From contig MHEE01000012.1 of the NCBI GenBank assembly GCA_001805105.1, positions 89,590-153,589 on the forward strand: 64,000 bases of DNA. The letters are read 5' to 3'. Both the position numbers and the translations under genes were made by a program. Source of the DNA: Nitrospirae bacterium GWF2_44_13 (lineage in GTDB: Bacteria > Nitrospirota > Thermodesulfovibrionia > Thermodesulfovibrionales > UBA1546). Below the pieces are notes generated by a model, which worked only from the letters and a program-made list of their open reading frames with translations, did no database searches and was not told the origin of the DNA. This document shows positions 27,776 to 34,733 of this stretch, piece after piece. Numbering within the stretch: position 1 is the first letter of the stretch; the number at the start of each line of letters is the position of its first letter.

Positions 27776-27988
27776 CTAAGCAACTACTAATTCGACAGGC
27801 AAAGGCCTGTCAATACCGACAGTTTTGCTTACATATAGCTTTTCAATCCCTATAGTCTTCCCATTTTTATCTTTTTTAAGGATAATGCCTTCTCCCGCCT
27901 CTTCACATACGACTTCATCCTCGGGATTGCCGAACCAAATATCCATTGTATCTGACTCATTGTTGTAATAAACTTTTACTTTGTCCAT
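27776..27988 (-). CDS. DUF2283 family small protein, partner of the broken toxin-like gene
   Basis: A 70-residue DUF2283 protein beginning VKVYYNNESDTMDIWFG with DKNGKTIGIEKL near the middle. Its ATG would overlap the last codons of the intact form of the upstream toxin-like gene, exactly as in the second module at 34.0-34.5 kb (compare VKVWYDPEGDYLEVMF). The arrangement suggests a translationally coupled toxin-antitoxin-like pair, with this protein as the putative antitoxin. The function is unproven. Confidence 0.72.
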   Translation of the reverse strand: MDKVKVYYNNESDTMDIWFGNPEDEVVCEEAGEGIILKKDKNGKTIGIEKLYVSKTVGIDRPLPVELVVA

Positions 27989-28012
27989 ACAATTTCTCCT
28001 TCCTTTACCTTA

Positions 28013-28288
28013 TCAACAGGATATGCAGTTAGGGAAAAAACCTTCCTTTCCTGTATGCTTGACAACCACACAATATACTCTATCAGACTGCTTATAATAA
28101 AGAAAGACTTCTTTATCCATTTTGCTTTGTCTTATTTCATCAGGCATCTGCAAAACAAACTTTACAATATCTTCCTTATTTCTCATTATTGGATGTTTGA
28201 ATATAGTAAGGTATTCCCAATACTGAACGGTGGTTCTGACTTCAATACCTATAGGTGTTTTTACAGAGAAATATATTTCAGATTTCAT
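28013..28288 (-). CDS. Toxin-like small protein (BECR-nuclease-like), C-terminus lost by frameshift
   Basis: The 91-residue frame shares a pattern with the gene at 34213-34524: HP..., I..L..PD.I..S..D.E..LYY.Q.DR...CVVVK. After VVVKHTGKEGF the frame ends FPNCISC-stop. If one T is removed from the T6 run (28035-28040 on plus), the frame instead continues SLTAYPVDKVKEGEIVWTK-stop, ending at 27976 and overlapping the DUF2283 ATG. That tail matches ITAYFTDSIKKGDVLWKK of the intact relative. So this is a recently broken gene or a sequencing error. Resemblance to small BECR-fold toxins is inferred from the pattern; no catalytic residue is assigned. Confidence 0.7.
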   Translation of the reverse strand: MKSEIYFSVKTPIGIEVRTTVQYWEYLTIFKHPIMRNKEDIVKFVLQMPDEIRQSKMDKEVFLYYKQSDRVYCVVVKHTGKEGFFPNCISC

Positions 28289-28352
28289 CTTTTTCCCTCC
28301 ACAATCTCAATATCTCCCGCACTTTCACGAAGTGACTCGCCGAGGCGAGCTA

Positions 28353-28390
28353 CCCTTTACTCTCTTGTTCTTCTGCTCTTTTGCACTTTT
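28353..28390. repeat. Degenerate heptad repeat (AGAGCAR-like)
   Basis: On the minus strand this stretch reads as consecutive 7-bp words of the form GTGCAAA, AGAGCAG, AAGAACA, AGAGAGT, AAAGGGT. It lies in the gene-free stretch 28289-28507, where I see no other feature. Degenerate compared with the other heptad arrays, and no clear inverted arm. Confidence 0.45.
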
Positions 28391-28507
28391 GAGCTATCGA
28401 AAACCGGTCGCGGGCTCTGATTATTCCCCGATGCCCAGATTCCTCAGAGAGAGAAGGAATTTCAATTAAGTACAACCGTCCACTTAAACTCCTTCCTGTA
28501 TATGGTA

Positions 28508-29029
28508 TTATGGTTTTATGATTCCAAAATGCCAACCATTGTCTTTAAGAAAATCGTCAAGGTTCATATGAGGCACTTTGAATTCACGGCAAACTGCCGG
28601 AATTCTTTTTGAAGATGAAATTTTCTCCTGACTTACCACATATACCAATGTGTTCTGTCCAAACAAAGTAACTTCTTCCATTTTTTCAATAGCCAAAGCG
28701 ATTATCCATGGGTCTGCCTGATCCTTTTCCTTTTCAGCGTCAATAAAGTCAGGAAATTTTTGCAAAATCTCTTCTACTTTTTTAGATTGTTTGTCTGTAA
28801 TTCCGAAAAAATATCCCTTCTTATCCTTTATCCATTTTGCAATAAAATCAGGATTTTTTCTTTCAGGATTAAATTCTTCATAAACAAATTCGTGGGAGAT
28901 TATTCTATCATTTTTAAAAAGTTTTTCAAGTTCTTCCCAAACATTTGGTATGGGAATATAATTCTGAATTCTATTCAACGAAATAAAAATGCTTGAATCA
29001 AAGCAATATATTTTTTCCTGATTACTCAT
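28508..29029 (-). CDS. DUF4411 family PIN-like protein
   Basis: Small protein with the DUF4411 layout: an N-terminal acidic strand YCFDSSIFISL, then WEELEKL, IISHEFVYEEF and a central acidic D-A-x-x-D-x-A-D-P-W-I-I-A-L-A segment. It ends KRIPAVCREFKVPHMNLDDFL. Acidic residues in these places are those of PIN-type RNases. The ATG at 29029 is chosen because it overlaps the stop of the ImmA gene (ATGAGTAA) and the upstream extension lacks family character. It is translationally coupled to the XRE-ImmA/IrrE gene. Such pairs are frequent in defence islands and may act as toxin-antitoxin systems; the role here is inferred. Confidence 0.78.
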   Translation of the reverse strand: MSNQEKIYCFDSSIFISLNRIQNYIPIPNVWEELEKLFKNDRIISHEFVYEEFNPERKNPDFIAKWIKDKKGYFFGITDKQSKKVEEILQKFPDFIDAEKEKDQADPWIIALAIEKMEEVTLFGQNTLVYVVSQEKISSSKRIPAVCREFKVPHMNLDDFLKDNGWHFGIIKP

Positions 29030-30161
29030 TGCCGGCAATGTAGTGAAACCCCATTCCGAGGGCATCGGATGCAGTTGTATAATCAATCTTGTTATTATAA
29101 ACTGCATCTAAAATCAGATTGTAAAACTTTTCTCCTCTTATGCTTTTACTCAAAATCGGAGGCGCAGGCGCACCGGGTTTCTTACCTTTTTTCGGTGGAG
29201 GCGGTTGCTCTTTCAGTTCTTTCAGAATACCAAAAAAATCTTTTTTGTTGACAAATCTTCTTTCAAAATTCCTTCTCAAATAAACCTCACGACTTACTTT
29301 AAATCGTCTTGCCACTTCACCGAGGTCTTTTATATTTTTTATGGGATAAACATTTGTATCAGGAATGAGAAATTTTCCTGCAAAATCGTTGCACTCAAAT
29401 TCTATATCTTGTTTTTCACTGATAATATCAGGAAGGCAGATGCCAGATTGATGTTTGAAAATGTGAGCCAGTTCGTGAAACAATGTAAAAATCCTGCGTG
29501 GTTTAAAAGTGTCGGAATTGATAATAATTGCATAGGGCGGTTTATCGCCTGCATAGCAAAAGCCGTCCAATTCTTTTTCAGGCATAGAAAATTGGAAAAC
29601 GAAAATTCCAAGTTCCCGCTCTATGCTGTTTCGCCATTTTTTAAAAGCATCATCATACCCAAAAAACTTCTGTTGCTGGTCAATAGTAATTTTAAGTTTT
29701 CCTCTCAACCATTCCGTAATTTTTTCATCAAATACTTGTATTCCTTTTTTCAATCCCGATTTAATCGGGACAATCTCCCTTTGCCATCCGTATTGATTTA
29801 TCCAATATCCCTCACCTAATATTTTTCTTGCAAGTTCAAGATATTTGTGTGCCCGTCTCATTGCCAAGAGTGTGTCGGGAGATAATCCGGCTTGACTGAC
29901 GGCAAGATTTCTAAAGTCCTTTGGCGTTTTTAGTTTTGGCGGTGGTGTGGGCAATAAAAATACAGCCAACTGTCTTTTGTAATAGTTGGCAATGCTTTTC
30001 AGCATTCCCAAAGGGATTTCTTTTCCGTCGTTTTCCCAGTTGGAATACCTTTCCGTAGGAATATGCAGTTTTGTGGCAATGTCTTCTGCTTTATAACCCG
30101 CTTCCTCTCTTGCCCATTGCAAAACCTGCGGTTTGATCTGTATCTTTATTGTTTGTGGCAT
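29022..30161 (-). CDS. XRE HTH plus ImmA/IrrE-type metallopeptidase
   Basis: Putative regulator or antitoxin of the PIN-like gene that follows. Residues about 10-65 form an XRE HTH (LQWAREEAGYKAEDIATKLHI...RYSNWENDGKEIP). The middle is a linker, and residues about 210-290 form the ImmA/IrrE zinc peptidase with HELAH in RIFTLFHELAHIF and the downstream Glu region ECNDFAGKFLIP. A Pro/Lys-rich stretch (PPPPKKGKKPGAPAPP) precedes the last segment. Codons here are AT-richer than in the flanking housekeeping genes. The gene lies 36 bp downstream of hsdS. ImmA-type proteins cleave repressors in phage and ICE systems; the target here is unknown. Confidence 0.85.
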   Translation of the reverse strand: MPQTIKIQIKPQVLQWAREEAGYKAEDIATKLHIPTERYSNWENDGKEIPLGMLKSIANYYKRQLAVFLLPTPPPKLKTPKDFRNLAVSQAGLSPDTLLAMRRAHKYLELARKILGEGYWINQYGWQREIVPIKSGLKKGIQVFDEKITEWLRGKLKITIDQQQKFFGYDDAFKKWRNSIERELGIFVFQFSMPEKELDGFCYAGDKPPYAIIINSDTFKPRRIFTLFHELAHIFKHQSGICLPDIISEKQDIEFECNDFAGKFLIPDTNVYPIKNIKDLGEVARRFKVSREVYLRRNFERRFVNKKDFFGILKELKEQPPPPKKGKKPGAPAPPILSKSIRGEKFYNLILDAVYNNKIDYTTASDALGMGFHYIAGNE

Positions 30162-30197
30162 TTTTTATCCTAACACAAATATACGGCTTAATCTTTT

Positions 30198-31637
30198 TTA
30201 CTGCGTTAATAATATCTTTTCAATTTCATTACTTGCTTTTTTTAATTCTTCTTTCGTTTTATCTTTCAGTTGCTGTGCTTCTTTTCTGATTGCGGAAATA
30301 TGCTCGGCAATTTTCTTTTGCTTGTCAAGCGGGGGAACTGGAATAAGAAAATTCTCAACTTCAGGTTTTGTGGTATTTGGTCTCACCGACGTAATCGTAA
30401 TGCTTCTATTGAGTTGCTCTTGAACAATTTTTGAGTTAAGCAAATAAAATAGAAAATGTTGATTTACTATTTTGGGGTTCGTTCTGATTGCAAAAGAAAA
30501 TGAACCATAAGTATAACCAATAAACTCTTTTGTAACCATTGCACACTTTCCAGTAGTATTGCCACATTGAACCATTAGTATGTCATTTTCTTGAACAATT
30601 TTATCTTTCAATTTAGGCGTGTTAAATTTGATGTATTCCACTTTATCCATATTGATGTAGCCGTCTTTCATAATATTTGTAACCCTTATCATTGGAAGTC
30701 CTTCATCTTCCGTAAAAGCATAATCTTGTGTAGGCATTAAACCATAGTCAAGGAAAAGAATTATGTCTTTTAGTTTACAAATTTTAAAGGAAGAATTTTT
30801 CAATGAGTTAATGAATTTCTCATAGTTTAATCTGTGATAGGTTGGGTCATACCTTTGCCCCGTAATTTTATTAAATGAAGTAGTAAATATTCTATTCTTC
30901 AAAGTGTTTTCTGGTGGTGCAGGTAAAGCAATGCCTAACTCTTTCAGTAAATAATCATCAATGCCAGCAAGAAGTTTTTCGGCTGTGACTTCGTTTTGTT
31001 TTTTCTGCTCAACAACTCGTCTGGTAATTTCCAAAACTCTTTTGTCGTGCAAAATCGGAATGGAAAGCAAGGCAGGATAATCTAATGCAGGTCTTGTTCC
31101 GCCTGTGGTATTTCTAAGTGCAAGTTTTTGTCCGACTGAACAATTCAAATATGCTGCAAGAATTTCACTAACTTCTTTGCTTTCAGTTTTTATTACAACA
31201 GAATGTTGATTAATGTTTCCCTCAAACCCTTTTGGTGCAACAGCGGCACTTGCAATTCTTCCTGTGATTGTAACCAACAAATCATTTTCAAATACTTGAC
31301 TTCTTTTTAATAACCCATTGTGAGTTTCTTTGTTGATATATTTTACATCTGATAAATCCAAACCCCATTCAGTTACATTTTGAACTCTAAGAAATGGTAC
31401 CCCGTTTTTTATATCAGAATAATATTTTTCTTCTTCATCTCTTTTGGGTGTTGCTCCGCTTGCGATGGAACGCACATATTCACGAAGCTGTTTTGGTTTC
31501 TTTGATAAAACTTTTTTCTCCAGTTCAACTAATTCGGGAACATAATAAAAAGGGTCAAACCGTTTTTTAATCTCACGTCTATTGAGAATGAAGACTTTGT
31601 TTTTATTGAAAGTTGATGAAAGGGTAAAACTGCTCAT
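30198..31637 (-). CDS. Restriction-modification specificity (S) subunit
   Basis: DNA sequence-recognition subunit. The 479-residue protein has two target recognition domains, each followed by a long helix. The first TRD is about residues 20-200 with the helix at EITRRVVEQKKQNEVTAEKLLAGIDDYLL; the second is about 255-440 with the helix QKKIAEHISAIRKEAQQLKDKTKEEL. Typical S-subunit phrases are GVPFLRVQNVTEWGLDL, GRIASAAVAPKGFEGNINQH, GLPMIRVTNIMKDGYI and ENDILMVQCGNTTGKCAMV. Its start overlaps the methylase stop by 1 bp (TAATG). The two different TRDs predict a bipartite, asymmetric site. Confidence 0.88.
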   Translation of the reverse strand: MSSFTLSSTFNKNKVFILNRREIKKRFDPFYYVPELVELEKKVLSKKPKQLREYVRSIASGATPKRDEEEKYYSDIKNGVPFLRVQNVTEWGLDLSDVKYINKETHNGLLKRSQVFENDLLVTITGRIASAAVAPKGFEGNINQHSVVIKTESKEVSEILAAYLNCSVGQKLALRNTTGGTRPALDYPALLSIPILHDKRVLEITRRVVEQKKQNEVTAEKLLAGIDDYLLKELGIALPAPPENTLKNRIFTTSFNKITGQRYDPTYHRLNYEKFINSLKNSSFKICKLKDIILFLDYGLMPTQDYAFTEDEGLPMIRVTNIMKDGYINMDKVEYIKFNTPKLKDKIVQENDILMVQCGNTTGKCAMVTKEFIGYTYGSFSFAIRTNPKIVNQHFLFYLLNSKIVQEQLNRSITITSVRPNTTKPEVENFLIPVPPLDKQKKIAEHISAIRKEAQQLKDKTKEELKKASNEIEKILLTQ

Positions 31638-33796
31638 TACTTTTCCGTTTTGTTGATGTGAGTAATAAATTTTGAAAGCTCTTTGCTAATTTCAATCAAC
31701 TCATTGTTGCCTGTGTTTCTGCCTGTGGCATCGTATCCAATATCCTCGGCTATCGCCATAAAAATCGGATAGTCGTCAAGCACCTGCTGTTTGGCTGCAA
31801 GATATTTTTCAGCCAGTTCCTCTCTCAGCAAGTTCACTTTGTCGGTAAAAGCAGTTTGCAATTTCCCCTTTTCTTCTTTACTCGATTCTCCGATTTCTTT
31901 TTTGCTTGACTTTGGATTTTTCTTTTTTGCTTCATCCTCTACTTTTTTTATTGCAACAATTTTTTCTTTCTCCCACTTCTCTACTGTTTCAATAAACTTA
32001 TTGTCCTTCATTAAGGTTGTTTTCAGTTTCGTTTTCTGATTAGAAATTTTCTCGGATGCTTTTCCCTTATGCTTGCGTAAAAACAAAACAGAACTTTTTA
32101 CTCCTGCACCCGTCTTAGTGAAAGCGGTTTGAGGCATTGAAACTACTGCTACAATGCGATAGAGTTCTTCCAGATTATCTCTCACATACTGCAAACCGCT
32201 GTTAGTTAAAATTCCATCGGGGATTACGATTGCCAGATAACCTTGTTCGGTTAAAAACTTATGACACTGTTCTAAAAATAAAATCTCTGTGCTTTGGCTG
32301 TCTCGTATTATTTCTTTAGTTGTTCCGTTTGTGCTTAACCAGTCCAATTCTTTTTTGCCAAAACTGTATTGGTGCATATATGCTTTTTCGGTTTGCTTAA
32401 TGATGCTACCGAAAGGCGGATTGGTAATTATGAAATCAAAAGTGTCGTATTCAAATTCTTTGTTCTTGGATTTGTTGCGTAATTCTTCATCGCTCAAAAG
32501 GCCGTCTGCTGCAATTACATTGGTGTGTCCGTCATCGTGAATAATCATATTCATTTTGGCGGTTCTTGCAATCTGGTCATTAATCTCAATTCCGAAAAGA
32601 TTCTTTTCTGCGAAGTCGTGCCAATGTTTGTAATGGTCTTTCTCCTCTTTGTCTTTATCGTAAAATTCATTGGCTTGCTCTCTTACTTTGTCAAGCGCAT
32701 ACAAGAGGAAACCACCGCTGCCGCAACTTGTATCTAAAACCCGCTTTGAGTTGTTAATGGGCAAACTGGCCACAATAAATTTTACAATAGGTCGTGGCGT
32801 AAAATACTGTCCGAAATCGCCACGGAAATAACTATCCATAAAAGTTTCAAATGCTTTGCCCTTGCTGTCAAGGTCGGTTTTGTTGAGGTTAATTCGTTGC
32901 AGATATTTTACAATGGTTTGCGTTTCATCGGCTGAAAGGTTAATGTCCTCTTTAAAAACTTCGGGGTCTTTTTTTCTGCCTTGCGAATACAATGCTTTAA
33001 CTCGTTTTAAAAGTTCATCGGGTGTTTCGTCTCTGAAAATCTGAAAGTCGTAAGGGTCGCCCGATTTTCTCGGATGCTTTTCATCCCAAATTTTGCAGAA
33101 GATAAGTTTGTCTAACTCGTCAAATGCTACTGATGGATTTCTTTGTCCGCCTCCCCAAAGGGCTTGATGTGCCTGAATAAAAATTTTTGTCAGTTCGCTT
33201 TCGCTAACAACTACAAGTTCAAAAAACTTTTGCTGCTTGCCATAATCAACTGTCGGCTCTTTTACTTCTCCTGCTTCTCCTGTTTCACTTTGCGAAATTC
33301 CGCCTTTCACATATTTGTAAGGTGCAAGTTTCTTTACTCCGAATTGCGGAACATCTGGCGCTGAAATTCTGCTCTTGGGTTTCTTTTCGGGAACTTCGTA
33401 ATACTCATTCTTTATTCGTGAAGTTATCCATACAAATTTGCCGCCTTCAGCAACTGCATAGCTGTATGCTTGGTCAACGGCTTTGTTAAATTCTTGGTCG
33501 GTTATTTCTTCTTTCTTACATTCAGCAACAATAAAAGGGCTTTCACATTCATCGTCTGCGTAAACTATGATGTCTGCTTCTTTGGTTTCCGAACCCATCT
33601 GCACCGATACATAATTCTTAACTCGGTTTGCAGGATAGCCATAAATGAGAACTAAACTTAAAAATGCTTCTGCCTGAACTTTTTCTTCTGGATTGCTGAA
33701 GTTGCGTTTTTTATTTTGATGGATGTAAGTGATGAAGTTTCGTTCTTCATCAAACCTTACAAGTCCTTTTTCTATTCCTGTTTCAATTAAATTCAT
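31637..33796 (-). CDS. Fused nuclease-type N-domain and N6-adenine methylase (R-M protein)
   Basis: A single 719-residue chain. Residues about 30-130 resemble the type I HsdR N-terminal PD-(D/E)xK nuclease: EKVQAEAFLSLVLIYGYP, Asp75 in EADIIVY and Glu92-Cys-Lys94 in IVAECKK. Residues about 310-620 are an HsdM-type methylase: FGQYFTPRPIVKFIV, the SAM-binding LDTSCGSGGFLLYALD, the catalytic NPPFGS and VIPDGILTN. A Lys/Glu-rich linker precedes the end. No HsdR helicase gene is in the window, so the protein with its S subunit resembles type IIB (BcgI-like) enzymes, where one chain both cuts and methylates. Nuclease activity is inferred. Confidence 0.85.
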   Translation of the reverse strand: MNLIETGIEKGLVRFDEERNFITYIHQNKKRNFSNPEEKVQAEAFLSLVLIYGYPANRVKNYVSVQMGSETKEADIIVYADDECESPFIVAECKKEEITDQEFNKAVDQAYSYAVAEGGKFVWITSRIKNEYYEVPEKKPKSRISAPDVPQFGVKKLAPYKYVKGGISQSETGEAGEVKEPTVDYGKQQKFFELVVVSESELTKIFIQAHQALWGGGQRNPSVAFDELDKLIFCKIWDEKHPRKSGDPYDFQIFRDETPDELLKRVKALYSQGRKKDPEVFKEDINLSADETQTIVKYLQRINLNKTDLDSKGKAFETFMDSYFRGDFGQYFTPRPIVKFIVASLPINNSKRVLDTSCGSGGFLLYALDKVREQANEFYDKDKEEKDHYKHWHDFAEKNLFGIEINDQIARTAKMNMIIHDDGHTNVIAADGLLSDEELRNKSKNKEFEYDTFDFIITNPPFGSIIKQTEKAYMHQYSFGKKELDWLSTNGTTKEIIRDSQSTEILFLEQCHKFLTEQGYLAIVIPDGILTNSGLQYVRDNLEELYRIVAVVSMPQTAFTKTGAGVKSSVLFLRKHKGKASEKISNQKTKLKTTLMKDNKFIETVEKWEKEKIVAIKKVEDEAKKKNPKSSKKEIGESSKEEKGKLQTAFTDKVNLLREELAEKYLAAKQQVLDDYPIFMAIAEDIGYDATGRNTGNNELIEISKELSKFITHINKTEK

Positions 33797-33831
33797 TCGG
33801 TTTTCGTAGTAATATTCTTAAAATCTATTTT

Positions 33832-33870
33832 CCCCCCTCAATCTTACCCCACGCGAGAGGGAAAGTTCAA
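33832..33870. repeat. Direct repeat, left copy, flanking the second toxin/DUF2283 module
   Basis: CCCCCTCAATCTTACCCC (33833-33850) matches 17 of 18 bases of the copy at 34543-34560. Looser similarity continues downstream (GCG..GGGAA.TTCAA). It lies 37 bp upstream of the methylase start. Confidence 0.5.
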
Positions 33871-33892
33871 TAGTGCGGAAGTGGCTGAAAAG

Positions 33893-34009
33893 CTAAGGAG
33901 TCATCTTGCGTCTGGATGCGCCATATCTCGCCATGCTTTCCCTGACCTCAAACCCTATTTTCCTTTTCTTCGGTTCAGGTACAGTAGAAATGAGCTTGGA
34001 TTTTTTCAT
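33893..34009 (-). CDS. Possible 38-residue basic small protein
   Basis: A short frame begins 9 bp after the stop of the DUF2283 gene at 34019, with AGAGTGG upstream of its ATG. It encodes a basic peptide (MKKSKLISTVPEPKKRKIG...RYGASRRKMTP in abbreviated form) with eleven Lys/Arg residues. It is co-oriented with the toxin/DUF2283 pair and inside the direct-repeat-bounded segment. No family recognised; it could be spurious. Confidence 0.3.
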   Translation of the reverse strand: MKKSKLISTVPEPKKRKIGFEVRESMARYGASRRKMTP

Positions 34010-34018
34010 CCACTCTTT

Positions 34019-34225
34019 CTATTTGGCCCCTGCAAGCGCTACTTCTATAGGGTGGTCTTTAAGAGAGCTTACCTTGAGGATTGAAAATCCGATAACATTA
34101 CCCGCCATATCAACCTTTTCCATTATCTGGTCAGATGCTGTTTCCTTGAAATAACCTTCTTTTTTCTCAAACATAACTTCAAGATAATCCCCTTCAGGGT
34201 CATACCAGACTTTTACTTTTTCCAT
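34019..34225 (-). CDS. DUF2283 family small protein (second module)
   Basis: A 68-residue protein with the DUF2283 pattern VKVWYDPEGDYLEVMFEKKEGY...DQIMEKVDMAGNVIGFSIL, related in layout to the DUF2283 protein at 27776-27988. The start overlaps the 3' end of the upstream toxin-like gene by 13 bp, so the pair is translationally coupled. Putative antitoxin by context; function unproven. Confidence 0.72.
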   Translation of the reverse strand: MEKVKVWYDPEGDYLEVMFEKKEGYFKETASDQIMEKVDMAGNVIGFSILKVSSLKDHPIEVALAGAK

Positions 34226-34524
34226 AGCACGTCTCCTTTCTTGATGCTGTCCGTAAAATAAGCTGTAATTGTAATTACAAAAGCATCATCTTGCTTAAAT
34301 TTTACCACAACGCATAAATACTTATCTCCGATTGAGAGCCTATCATATTGTCTGTAATAGAGACTTGCTTCGTTATCGCTCTGCGATTTTATAACCCTAT
34401 CGGGATATGACAGGGTTTCATTTATTTTATCGGTGTGTATCGCCATTTCAGGATGCTCTTTTATATGTTTAAGTCTTTCATCAGTCAGGCGGATAACATT
34501 CCCTTGATAATCAGTTATGTTCAT
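34213..34524 (-). CDS. Toxin-like small protein (BECR-nuclease-like), intact copy
   Basis: A 103-residue protein with ERLKHIKEHPEM, I.ETLSYPDRVI.S..D.EASLYYRQYDR, YLCVVVKF and ITAYFTDSIKKGDVLWKK. This order of a His-Pro, PD.I, LYY, VVVK and TAY motif is shared with the broken gene at 28013-28288. It recalls small RelE/BECR-type toxins encoded before DUF2283 genes. No experimental function is implied. It is the complete reference copy from which the frameshift in the other module can be read. Confidence 0.72.
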   Translation of the reverse strand: MNITDYQGNVIRLTDERLKHIKEHPEMAIHTDKINETLSYPDRVIKSQSDNEASLYYRQYDRLSIGDKYLCVVVKFKQDDAFVITITAYFTDSIKKGDVLWKK

Positions 34525-34541
34525 TTATTCTCTCCCCAATT

Positions 34542-34581
34542 TCCCCCTCAATCATACCCCTTTCAAGCGCGGGAATTTCAA
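34542..34581. repeat. Direct repeat, right copy, flanking the second toxin/DUF2283 module
   Basis: CCCCCTCAATCATACCCC (34543-34560), same orientation as the copy at 33833-33850 and 710 bp from it. The pair brackets the small ORF, DUF2283 and toxin-like genes. It lies about 20-35 bp upstream of the toxin start. Confidence 0.5.
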
Positions 34582-34657
34582 GAAAGAAAAAGGTGATGAA
34601 AGGGCGCCATCATCATGGCAGTCTCTTAAACTTTTTTTCTTAATGCTATAATAAATA

Positions 34658-34717
34658 AGATTGCCACGCCCGTTGGGCTCGCAATGACAATTCGGGTGAG
34701 ATTGCCGCGCAATGACA
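34658..34717. repeat. GATTGCC...GCAATGAC interspersed palindromic repeat
   Basis: Two adjacent copies of a short palindrome-like unit: AGATTGCCACGCCC with GGGCTCGCAATGACA (34658-34689), then GAGATTGCCGCGCAATGAC (34696-34714). The ATTGC/GCAAT ends are complementary. This is the style of interspersed GATTGC..GCAATGAC repeats seen in many bacterial genomes. A TATAAT box lies at 34647-34652 just before it. Confidence 0.6.
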
Positions 34718-34733
34718 AAAATCGAGGATATTA

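Noticed and set aside
28350-28535. Minus-strand frame of 61 codons between the toxin-like and PIN genes
   Set aside because: It overlaps the PIN gene's 3' end in another frame, runs through a repeat and has no family resemblance.
33881-34084. Plus-strand frame of 67 codons opposite the DUF2283 gene
   Set aside because: It is antisense to the DUF2283 3' end and to the small basic ORF and shows no protein-like pattern.
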